From: an uncultured Clostridia bacterium
GTDB lineage: Bacteria > Bacillota > Clostridia > Saccharofermentanales > DTU023
Direction: 5' to 3'
Length of the DNA: 22,367 bases
Assembly: GCA_947254895.1 (NCBI GenBank)
Contig: CAMYEY010000016.1
Coordinates: forward strand, 1 to 22,367
Positions 16,049-22,367 of the stretch are shown piece after piece. The number at the start of each line of letters is the position of its first letter. The stretch's first letter is position 1. The position numbers were made by a program, and so were the translations under genes. Below the pieces are notes generated by a model. The model searched no databases. It was not told the DNA's origin and worked only from the letters and a program-made list of their open reading frames with translations.

Positions 16049-18279
16049 TTTTTAGAATCAAGCAACTTAACCGGCTCGGGATACTTAACCCGTTTATGAA
16101 ATTGACCGGCATACACTTGTAGGAAAGCCTTAAGGATCATTTCTACATCATGGAAAGAAAGGCCAGATTCAACAAGCTGATTCTGATCGATCTTAATCTT
16201 AAAAATACTCCGCATGAATTTTTCAGCTTCATCGACATCGCTAATGGCAGCTGATTTCATAGCAGCTTCAACAGAATCCGCCAGCATTAGGACGGCTGAC
16301 TCACGGAAACTGGGTAAAGGATTATGGTATCTGTAAAGGTCAGGATCAGGTTGTTCCTTTCCCTCTTGCTCAGCCAATTTACATGCCTTATGGTAAAAAT
16401 ATTGTAGAATGGTAGTACCGTGATGCTCATGGATCATCTTGAGAACAGGCTCAGGCAGGTGATACTTACGCCCCAGTTTGACCCCATCCTCTGTATGAGC
16501 TGTTAAAATCTGACAACTTTCCTCCGGACTCAGCTGGTCATGTGGGTTTACGTCGGATTGGTTTTCTGTAAACATAATCGGATTTTCCAGTTTACCTATA
16601 TCGTGGTAGTAGGCTCCGACCCTAACCAAGTTGGTGTCAGCTCCTATGGCTTCACAACCAGCATCAGCCAGGTTGGCAACCATCATAGAGTGCTGCGAGG
16701 TACCCGGTGCCTCACTAAACAGCCGTTTCATTAAAGGTTGGCCCGGCTGAGAAAGTTCAATAATTTTCATGGGTGATACCGTATTGAAGATTAACTCAAA
16801 GACCGGCATAACACCGATTGCTGCAATAACGGAAATCATGGAAGAAATGCTGACCGAGATAACATTTACCAGGAGATTACTCAAGGTAACCTCTCTAATA
16901 ACAGAAAGAGCTAGGGTCATGCTCACAGTTGAGATGGTAGTGGCTAAAATCAACTTTACATAGTTGTCCTCCCGATAAATCTTACGTGAGAACAAACCAG
17001 CTACTAAACAACCAACTATTGAGACCGGTATAAAGTAGGTGTTAAAAGCAGTCATAGGATGAATGGCTATGGCTAGAACGGTCGATAAGACAATAGCCGT
17101 CTTAAAGTCGAAGTAGGCACATATAATAATAGTCGAAAAATAAATCGGTGGCGACAAAGGAAAGGGATTCGCAGAGTAAAAGGATACGGCTAAAGGTATC
17201 AGCAAGGAGAAAATCAAAGCCCACACGCTTTGTTGCCCCATACCGGTGTGGTTATGGAAAAAGTGGAAATAGGCAACCACAACAACCATCAAGACGAGAT
17301 TTTCAAGAGCGATTCCAGCCATTTTCTTCCAATCGAACTGATTCTGATCTGTTAGGTTGAGCTCCTCTAAAATCTGAAAGAGGTCTTCTGTGATAACATC
17401 TCCCTGTGACACTATCCTAGTGCCCTGGTTGATAAAGATAGGATTGTTTCTAATTTGGTTAGCTGCCTCTTCCCTGGCCTTTTGGGTGGCCTGCGCATCA
17501 TATTCAACATTAGGACTCAAAAGATGGCCCAATAAGAAACGGCTGATCTCAATATCAGCAGTAAAAAACATCTGGTCTTCTGTAGCAGATCGCATAAAGT
17601 TATCTATTTCTTTTTGTAACTGTTCGGTATCCAAGGCTTTCTGCATAATCGAATCAGCATACCTTTTGAGGCTTTCAGCAAAATATTCGTAACGTGAAGG
17701 TTCCATGCTGAGCAAGCTTGTAGCGTAGGCGATATCAAAATCTATATTGTAGGTTTGATTAATCTGAGAAACCATCGAAGTAGATGCGGTCTGGATCTCA
17801 TCCTGGCTAGGAGTCCGACTTAGGACCTGGTTAGAACTAGTAGTAGGCTTGCTTTCTTGATGCTCATTGATAGTATCCAAACTTTGGATAGTCGGACTCG
17901 GAGATCCCGAGGAATAAAGGCGATTTCTCCTAGTCGATACCAGGTCAAGAAAGGACTCAATATTAGCTAGAGAAACTGCCGTTTTTTCTTCATTTTTGAC
18001 CATTTTGCCCTTTACCGAAGCCATAGCTTCTTCAGCTAATTGTTCAGTTTCCTGCTTATTAATGATGGTCCTTGGAGCGTTGATATCATAGCTGCTGACA
18101 TCGTTAACTTTCAGCGGATAGGTCACAGGCATAGAGCCGGAGTAGATAATAAAGCAGGCCACGGCATAAACCAAAATGATGGTTATAAGTCCCTTGAAAG
18201 CAGGTTTTTTAGCAGACGCCATTGTCGTCTTTTGCTTCCTATCCTCTATCCCTTGGGTCCTCTTTACTTGCTGAGTCAT
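16045..18279 (-). CDS. pgpH: 7TM-HD family membrane phosphohydrolase, PgpH-like c-di-AMP phosphodiesterase
   Basis: This 744-residue membrane protein fits the 7TMR-HD family, whose Listeria member PgpH degrades c-di-AMP. Residues 29-47 form a membrane segment, followed by an extracellular region to about 315. That region includes a Ser/Thr/Gln/Pro-rich linker at about 121-170, and ends with the family motif INQGTRIVSQGDVIT (283-297). Several membrane helices lie at about 320-495. The cytoplasmic HD domain has H530 (TSQHSMM), H559-D560 (YYHDIGK), H580, H596, H619-H620 and D668, so the metal ligands look complete. PhoH and YbeY flanking it is the conserved Bacillota order (yqfF locus). It overlaps both neighbours by 4 nt. 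The c-di-AMP activity is inferred from the family. Confidence 0.92.
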   Translation of the reverse strand: MTQQVKRTQGIEDRKQKTTMASAKKPAFKGLITIILVYAVACFIIYSGSMPVTYPLKVNDVSSYDINAPRTIINKQETEQLAEEAMASVKGKMVKNEEKTAVSLANIESFLDLVSTRRNRLYSSGSPSPTIQSLDTINEHQESKPTTSSNQVLSRTPSQDEIQTASTSMVSQINQTYNIDFDIAYATSLLSMEPSRYEYFAESLKRYADSIMQKALDTEQLQKEIDNFMRSATEDQMFFTADIEISRFLLGHLLSPNVEYDAQATQKAREEAANQIRNNPIFINQGTRIVSQGDVITEDLFQILEELNLTDQNQFDWKKMAGIALENLVLMVVVVAYFHFFHNHTGMGQQSVWALIFSLLIPLAVSFYSANPFPLSPPIYFSTIIICAYFDFKTAIVLSTVLAIAIHPMTAFNTYFIPVSIVGCLVAGLFSRKIYREDNYVKLILATTISTVSMTLALSVIREVTLSNLLVNVISVSISSMISVIAAIGVMPVFELIFNTVSPMKIIELSQPGQPLMKRLFSEAPGTSQHSMMVANLADAGCEAIGADTNLVRVGAYYHDIGKLENPIMFTENQSDVNPHDQLSPEESCQILTAHTEDGVKLGRKYHLPEPVLKMIHEHHGTTILQYFYHKACKLAEQEGKEQPDPDLYRYHNPLPSFRESAVLMLADSVEAAMKSAAISDVDEAEKFMRSIFKIKIDQNQLVESGLSFHDVEMILKAFLQVYAGQFHKRVKYPEPVKLLDSKK

Positions 18280-19256
18280 GTTCTGTTTTTCCTTCTTGTT
18301 CTCTTTTGCCTTGTCTTTTCAGCCGTTTCATAGGCATAAATGATACGCTGGACAAGGTCATTTCTTACAACATCCTTAGCTGAAAGGTGGACAAACTCCA
18401 AACCTTTAACATCTTTTAAGATTCGTTCTACCCCGATCAAACCACTACTGCAAGTTTCCGGTAAATCTATCTGCGTAACATCTCCCGTCACAATGGCCTT
18501 GGAATGAAAGCCAATCCTTGTCAGGAACATCTTCATCTGCTCAGGAGTCGTGTTTTGTGCTTCATCCAGAATAATAAAAGCATCATCCAAGGTCCTTCCT
18601 CTCATATACGCCAAAGGCGAGACCTCGATGACCCCCTTCTCCAAGTTTTTTTGATAATTCTCAAAACCCATTAAATCATATAAGGCATCATAAAGGGGTC
18701 TCATGTATGGGTCAACCTTCATCTGGAGGTCCCCCGGCAAAAAGCCCAATTTTTCACCGGCTTCAACAGCCGGCCTGGTCAGGATAATACGTGAAATCTC
18801 TTGATTGTGAAAAGCTTTGACAGCCATAGCGACAGCCAGGTAAGTTTTACCTGTCCCCGCTGGCCCTATGGCAAAAGTTAATTCATTATTCTGAATAGCT
18901 TCCACATATTTTTTCTGACCGGATGTTTTGGAGTGAACCGGCCTCCCTTTGGCTGTTATACAGATAAGGTCAGGAGAAAAATTCGCCTCAGCAGTCTCTG
19001 GAGCTAGGCTAGAGTGGGATAAGTAAGAGACAAGCTGCAGGTCACATTCAGCCCCCCGCCTTAAAGCCTCTAAAAGCTTTTGATAGACTTTGATGGCCTG
19101 TTCAACCTGATCGGCTTCACCAGTGACGTTAATTCCATCTGCTACCAGCTCAGATTCAACCTCAAAACTGGCATCTATCTGTTTGGCATTATTATTTAAT
19201 TGTCCCAAAAGTTGTAAACCTTCTTTAGCAGTTACCGGGATTACTCTACTAGTCAT
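18276..19256 (-). CDS. phoH: PhoH-like ATPase
   Basis: PhoH family proteins are cytosolic P-loop ATPases linked by gene neighbourhood, and in some cases experiment, to RNA metabolism. The 326-residue protein has an N-terminal KH-like part (about 1-75), Walker A GPAGTGKT (131-138), TRPAVEAGEKLGFLPGD (160-176), and Walker B with FIILDEAQN (227-235). VTGDVTQIDLP (256-266) and a very basic tail (313-326) follow. Its place upstream of the 7TM-HD gene and ybeY is the usual Bacillota arrangement. In spore formers, yqfC-yqfD normally precede phoH, but here the DUF881 pair does. The AAGGAG site lies 13 nt before the ATG, longer than usual, and no better in-frame start was found. Confidence 0.95.
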   Translation of the reverse strand: MTSRVIPVTAKEGLQLLGQLNNNAKQIDASFEVESELVADGINVTGEADQVEQAIKVYQKLLEALRRGAECDLQLVSYLSHSSLAPETAEANFSPDLICITAKGRPVHSKTSGQKKYVEAIQNNELTFAIGPAGTGKTYLAVAMAVKAFHNQEISRIILTRPAVEAGEKLGFLPGDLQMKVDPYMRPLYDALYDLMGFENYQKNLEKGVIEVSPLAYMRGRTLDDAFIILDEAQNTTPEQMKMFLTRIGFHSKAIVTGDVTQIDLPETCSSGLIGVERILKDVKGLEFVHLSAKDVVRNDLVQRIIYAYETAEKTRQKRTRRKNRT

Positions 19257-19269
19257 TCGTGCAAATATA

Positions 19270-19275
19270 CTCCTT
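19270..19275 (-). promoter_or_regulatory. Ribosome binding site of phoH, long spacing
   Basis: AAGGAG on the minus strand lies 13 nt from the phoH ATG. The gap (TATATTTGCACGA) contains no in-frame ATG, GTG or TTG. The site overlaps the first base of the upstream DUF881 gene's stop codon. Confidence 0.5.
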
Positions 19276-19997
19276 CACTCCCCATCAACAGACTTGAGTA
19301 GGTCCATTTTATAAGAGATACTATCCTCACTTAAAGCAGGAATCTCCACATTTTCTTCTCTCCTGATAGTCATAGTTAGATTATCGCCTGTTTCCAAGGT
19401 ATCGATCAAGGATTTTTTTAGACTTTCCAACAGACTGACAGCATAATCCAGTTGATCTTCTCCTATGATAGCCTTGAGGACAAAATCCTCATTTCTAGGA
19501 AAACTTACTCCGTTAATAATGATTTTATCACCGGTTGACCTGATCTCCGTAGTCGCAACCTTCCTCTGTTCGTTGATTGAAATTGCCTGGGCTCCAACCG
19601 CATTGAGCTCATTTACCACAATCCTAATCATAGCATCTGTGATCAGGGCCTGTCCTGTCATGCCCATAGTGACCGTCAATCCGGAATTTTCTACTTTAGT
19701 AAGTCCGGCAAAAGTTGCATAACGGTTTCTTTCTGCCAGGATCTCTTTGTAGGCTGAATCACCTTCCAGTTGGCTGGACCTCAGTCGCTCTATTTCTTCA
19801 TACAAAGAGCGGTTTCTTTGATTGAGTTCATTATTTTTTTCAGCATAACTTTTTACATTATTTTGCAGTTCAACCAAATCTTGGCTATCGCTCAAAGCCG
19901 TATTACTACTTCTGATCTGAAAAGCAACCGTTAGCCCTAAAAGAACTGATATTAGAAGGCATAGTGCCTGCTTTTGTCTTTTCTGCCTTTTGGTCAT
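19275..19997 (-). CDS. DUF881 membrane-anchored protein (second of pair)
   Basis: The function is not established. The 240-residue protein has a basic N-terminus (TKRQKRQK), one membrane segment (about 11-27), and a predicted coiled coil (about 40-85, rich in Glu, Asn, Arg and Leu). An extracytoplasmic DUF881 domain (about 90-235) carries the family segments LTKVENSGLTVTM and NELNAVGAQAISINEQR. This matches YlxW/YlxX-type proteins, which in Bacillus lie near ftsQ and sbp. It is a diverged paralogue of the gene just upstream, with the same architecture and the shared VGAQAIS(I/V)N core. A TGAGGT ribosome site lies just before the ATG. The phoH gene follows after 18 nt. Confidence 0.88.
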   Translation of the reverse strand: MTKRQKRQKQALCLLISVLLGLTVAFQIRSSNTALSDSQDLVELQNNVKSYAEKNNELNQRNRSLYEEIERLRSSQLEGDSAYKEILAERNRYATFAGLTKVENSGLTVTMGMTGQALITDAMIRIVVNELNAVGAQAISINEQRKVATTEIRSTGDKIIINGVSFPRNEDFVLKAIIGEDQLDYAVSLLESLKKSLIDTLETGDNLTMTIRREENVEIPALSEDSISYKMDLLKSVDGE

Positions 19998-20022
19998 AGT
20001 CTACCTCAAATATCTACTCACA

Positions 20023-20754
20023 CTATGGTACAACATTCAGCAGAGAAATGTCCTCTTCAATTGTTGCAGGCGTCTCATAGGCCCTGATCTCAATATCATC
20101 TTCTCTTTTAAACTCTAAACGAATGGAATAGGGCTCTGCTGTTAGGTTCGTGTAAAGAGGATCCCTAGCAAGAGCGTCTAACATCTTATCTTGCGGACCT
20201 ATGGCACGAATGGTGTACGGTGGGGTCATCCTCTGATTATTACAGATAATAGTTGTACCCACACAGTATATCGTGCTGGAATTTACCAGACGTAGGTTAT
20301 TGACCGATATAGCCTGGGCACCACAATTAATCAAAAGATCGACCAAGTATTTGATGTTTTCATCATGAACTAGGGACTCAATCTGGTCACTCAGGGGATT
20401 ATAATCCGCTTTATCGTTAAGCGTAACCAACAACCCGGGACCTGTCACATCTGTTAGACCGGCATATTTACGACAGCGGTTTAAATCGGCTATGATTTTT
20501 TGCCCTGCCAAATCAGATTGATCTAGTGAATTTTCCCAGAGAAGGTCAAGTTTTTTACGCATATCTTGATAATCAGATTCCAGTTTATCCCTCTCCCTCT
20601 CGAGATTGATAAGTTCTCTGGTCAACCGTTCGTAGTTTTCAAGATCATAGGCAGACTGACCAGGTCTATTGGCATAATAATGTAGGACTGGAAGCAAACC
20701 ACAGAAACAAAGCAGCATGATCGCTGAAATTTTAACAAGAGCGCGTTGCGACAT
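20023..20754 (-). CDS. DUF881 membrane-anchored protein (first of pair)
   Basis: The function is not established. The 243-residue protein has one N-terminal membrane segment (about 8-25), a charged coiled coil (about 38-75, with repeated Leu, Glu, Arg and Lys), and an extracytoplasmic DUF881 domain. That domain has YAGLTDVTGPGLLVTLND (97-114), INCGAQAISVNNLRLV and the Y(S/T)IRLEFKRE strand near the end. Together with the next gene it forms a tandem paralogous pair, the common arrangement for this family. A division or envelope role is only suggested by where the family sits in other Bacillota. It starts 4 nt after the rluD stop, with no strong ribosome site, so coupling to rluD is likely. Confidence 0.87.
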   Translation of the reverse strand: MSQRALVKISAIMLLCFCGLLPVLHYYANRPGQSAYDLENYERLTRELINLERERDKLESDYQDMRKKLDLLWENSLDQSDLAGQKIIADLNRCRKYAGLTDVTGPGLLVTLNDKADYNPLSDQIESLVHDENIKYLVDLLINCGAQAISVNNLRLVNSSTIYCVGTTIICNNQRMTPPYTIRAIGPQDKMLDALARDPLYTNLTAEPYSIRLEFKREDDIEIRAYETPATIEEDISLLNVVP

Positions 20755-20758
20755 TACT

Positions 20759-21700
20759 CTAGCCTAGGGCCTCCTCGAGTCTGGCCTCCGCCTCTTTATA
20801 ATAACCAGGAGCATCTATCTTAAAATCCATATTTTGTCCATTTAAGGGATGTTTAAAAGCTAGCTCTGCCGAATAAAGTGCCTGATTATCTAGTCCAAGT
20901 CTGGGTCGTCCTCCATGATAAACTGGGTCTCCAATAATAGGTAGGTGAATATAGGCTAAGTGAACCCGTAATTGGTGGGTCCTTCCCGTATACAGAGTCA
21001 ATTCAAGCTCAGATGCCTGAACTTTATTTTGGGAATTAACAAACGTTCTTACAATTTGATAGTAACTTCTGGCATATTTACCATCAGGAACCACAGCCAT
21101 CTCTGTCCGTTTTTTAGGGTGCCTAGCCAAGGGTGCCTCTATCATCCCTCGATTACTATCTGGTTGCCCCCATACCAAAGCCCTATAAACCCGACGAACC
21201 TGGTGCTTTTTAAAAAGGTCGGCCATAGCTTGATGGATCTCGTTATTTTTACAGATGAGAAGAAGCCCCCCTGTCCCCTTGTCCAACCTATGAACAATGC
21301 CAGGACGATCAAAGCCGGATATATCGGAGAGGTCATCGCCTAAATAGTACAGTAAGCCATTAGCTAGAGTGTTCTGCCGGTTACCAGCCCCTGGGTGGAC
21401 AGCTAGACCGGCAGGTTTATTAATAACTAAAAAATCGCCATCTTCGTAAAGAATATCCAAGCTCAGAGCTTGGGCTTTGAGGCTATGATCATCTTCTATC
21501 TCCTCGAGGTCAATCTGAATTTGGCTGTTTTCTTCAAGAACATCTCGGGCTTTTAGGTTTGGTTTACCTTCAACCTTCACCATACCGGACTTGATCAGAT
21601 GGGCAATTTGGTTGCGCGATAGGTCGGCAAGCTGGCTCGCCAGCCACTTGTCAATTCGCATTTGAGAATTATCCATTCTGAGCGTAATTTCTTTAGTCAA
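20759..21700 (-). CDS. rluD: RluD-family 23S rRNA pseudouridine synthase
   Basis: It converts uridines in large-subunit rRNA to pseudouridine (RluA/RluD family; exact sites unknown). It has an N-terminal S4 RNA-binding domain (RIDKWLASQLADLSRNQIAHLIKSG and following) and a catalytic domain with YEDGDFLVINKPAGLAVHPG. The catalytic Asp is in GIVHRLDKGTGGLLL, where the usual DKDTSG reads DKGTGG. RTHQLRVHLAYIHLPIIGDPVYHG is near the C-terminus. Two TTG codons compete as start. The one ending the gene at 21706 has GAGG only 1 nt away, while the one at 21700 has 7 nt spacing, so I chose 21700. ATG at 21676 lacks a ribosome site. It lies downstream of lspA, a very common pairing. Confidence 0.93.
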   Translation of the reverse strand: MTKEITLRMDNSQMRIDKWLASQLADLSRNQIAHLIKSGMVKVEGKPNLKARDVLEENSQIQIDLEEIEDDHSLKAQALSLDILYEDGDFLVINKPAGLAVHPGAGNRQNTLANGLLYYLGDDLSDISGFDRPGIVHRLDKGTGGLLLICKNNEIHQAMADLFKKHQVRRVYRALVWGQPDSNRGMIEAPLARHPKKRTEMAVVPDGKYARSYYQIVRTFVNSQNKVQASELELTLYTGRTHQLRVHLAYIHLPIIGDPVYHGGRPRLGLDNQALYSAELAFKHPLNGQNMDFKIDAPGYYKEAEARLEEALG

Positions 21701-21707
21701 AGTCAAA

Positions 21708-21711
21708 CCTC
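21708..21711 (-). promoter_or_regulatory. Ribosome binding site deciding the rluD start
   Basis: GAGG on the minus strand is 1 nt from the first TTG (21704-21706) and 7 nt from the second in-frame TTG (21698-21700). The spacing favours the second. Confidence 0.45.
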
Positions 21712-21718
21712 ACAATAG

Positions 21719-22240
21719 TTAATCATCCTGCTTAAAGGTATATTGATCCTGATCACCTTTGCTTTTAAACAAACTTATCTCATCCAAAAATTTTGGTCTT
21801 AAGAGTGCAGTTAAGGCAAGTAGCAGGGCACCAATAACTATAGCAGAGTCAGCTATATTAAAGCTTGGAAAATGGTAATGTCCAAATGTGAAGCTCAACC
21901 AGTCCACCACATTTCCAAAACGTATACGGTCAATAAGATTACCCACAGAACCTGCCAGAATAAGAGATAAGTACAAACGTAAGAGAGGCTGCTTGTTATG
22001 GCATAGTAAATATATGATAAAAACAGTGGCTAAAATCGAGACCAAGGTCAAAAAATTAATACCCCAAGCATAACCGGATAAAAAACCCCAGGCAGCTCCG
22101 GAATTGCGAACATGACTTATGGAGAAAAAATTATCCACCACAACAAAACTGTCACCTACAGCTAAATTGCTCAAAATCCAGAATTTGCTTAGCTGGTCCA
22201 AGCAAATAATAACAACAACTAAAATTAAGGCCAGACCCAT
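21719..22240 (-). CDS. lspA: Lipoprotein signal peptidase (signal peptidase II)
   Basis: LspA cleaves signal peptides from diacylglyceryl-modified prolipoproteins in the cytoplasmic membrane. The 173-residue protein has four hydrophobic segments (about 3-22, 60-79, 86-103, 130-147). Family motifs are DQLSKFW (15-21), HVRNSGAAWGFL (43-54), GNLIDRIRFGNVVDW (100-114) and FNIADSAI (127-134). The catalytic aspartates are expected to be D113 and D131. The C-terminal tail is polar. The ATG has a strong GGAGGG site 3 nt upstream. It is the first complete gene of the long minus-strand run; what lies upstream is lost at the contig end. Confidence 0.96.
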   Translation of the reverse strand: MGLALILVVVIICLDQLSKFWILSNLAVGDSFVVVDNFFSISHVRNSGAAWGFLSGYAWGINFLTLVSILATVFIIYLLCHNKQPLLRLYLSLILAGSVGNLIDRIRFGNVVDWLSFTFGHYHFPSFNIADSAIVIGALLLALTALLRPKFLDEISLFKSKGDQDQYTFKQDD

Positions 22241-22321
22241 AAACCCTCCAAATCTGCATAAGGAAAATTAATCCTTGACTTCGTACTCCCCTCAACCTTT
22301 TGGCCAAAGACTATACCTGCC
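22225..22321 (-). CDS. Possible C-terminal end of an upstream gene (partial, uncertain)
   Basis: One minus-strand frame is open from the last genomic base to a TAA at 22225-22227, giving about 31 residues ending KSRINFPYADLEGLWVWP. It overlaps the lspA start by 16 nt. The other two minus frames are closed within this stretch. An open frame of this length can arise by chance, and I do not recognise the residues. It is listed because the rest of the run has no gaps, so a gene ending close to lspA would be in keeping. Confidence 0.22.
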
Positions 22322-22367
22322 CTGTCTCTTATACACATCTCCGAGCCCACGAGACGTCCTGGATAAT
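22322..22367. other. Untrimmed Illumina Nextera adapter at contig end (not genomic)
   Basis: Bases 22322-22340 are exactly the 19-bp Tn5 mosaic end in reverse complement (CTGTCTCTTATACACATCT). Bases 22341-22355 are the rest of the read-2 adapter (CCGAGCCCACGAGAC). The remaining GTCCTGGATAAT is consistent with a 10-base i7 index followed by the first two bases of the P7 sequence. This is library-preparation sequence, so the genomic sequence ends at or near 22321. Confidence 0.97.

Noticed and set aside
19275..20754. DUF881 pair as a secretion or defence module
   Set aside because: Both have the single membrane segment, coiled coil and DUF881 core of ordinary Bacillota envelope proteins, and nothing nearby suggests a defence system.
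22241..22321. Promoter for lspA
   Set aside because: TTGAGG and AT-rich bases can be picked out, but no pair of -35 and -10 boxes with proper spacing and good match was found. The stretch may be coding.
1..22321. CRISPR arrays, insertion sequences, tRNA or rRNA genes, prophage
   Set aside because: Coding genes fill the window with at most 25 nt between them on the minus strand. I saw no transposase, direct-repeat array or structural RNA.

Overview
The window is an almost gap-free stretch of bacterial chromosome. The gene set points to an anaerobic member of the Bacillota, most likely Clostridia. The evidence is a split two-chain Fe-S L-serine dehydratase, a clade II single-chain PurL, a stand-alone AICAR transformylase paired with a PurO-type IMP cyclohydrolase, a DUF881 pair, and a phoH / 7TM-HD / ybeY / era / recO cluster. 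GC content looks moderate. I cannot place it to genus. The last 46 bases are not genomic: they match the Illumina Nextera read-2 adapter, so the right edge is a contig end.

Layout: one gene lies on the + strand, the 3' part of a DinG/XPD-like helicase (1-1066). Everything else is a head-to-tail run of twenty genes on the - strand. In transcription order (right to left) these are lspA, rluD, two DUF881 membrane proteins, phoH, pgpH-like 7TM-HD, ybeY, era, recO, sdaAB, sdaAA, purE, purC, purF-like, purM, purN, purO-like, AICAR transformylase (purH-like), purD and purL. The largest gap between neighbours is 25 nt, and many neighbours overlap by 1-11 nt. There is no room for a riboswitch leader or a full-size promoter region inside the run. 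No stretch over 300 nt lacks a gene.

Functionally, the run joins three blocks: envelope, RNA and ribosome maintenance (lspA to recO); serine deamination (sdaAB-sdaAA); and nearly complete de novo purine synthesis from PRPP to IMP. purB and purK are not in the window, and PurQ is fused into PurL.

The most notable protein is the PurF homologue. It keeps the PRPP-binding motif and all four expected Fe-S cysteines. However, the N-terminal nucleophilic cysteine is Gly, and the other glutaminase residues are also replaced, so it should not be able to use glutamine. I saw no defence island, mobile element, CRISPR array, tRNA or rRNA. Apart from this PurF and the unusual operon composition, the region is ordinary housekeeping DNA.
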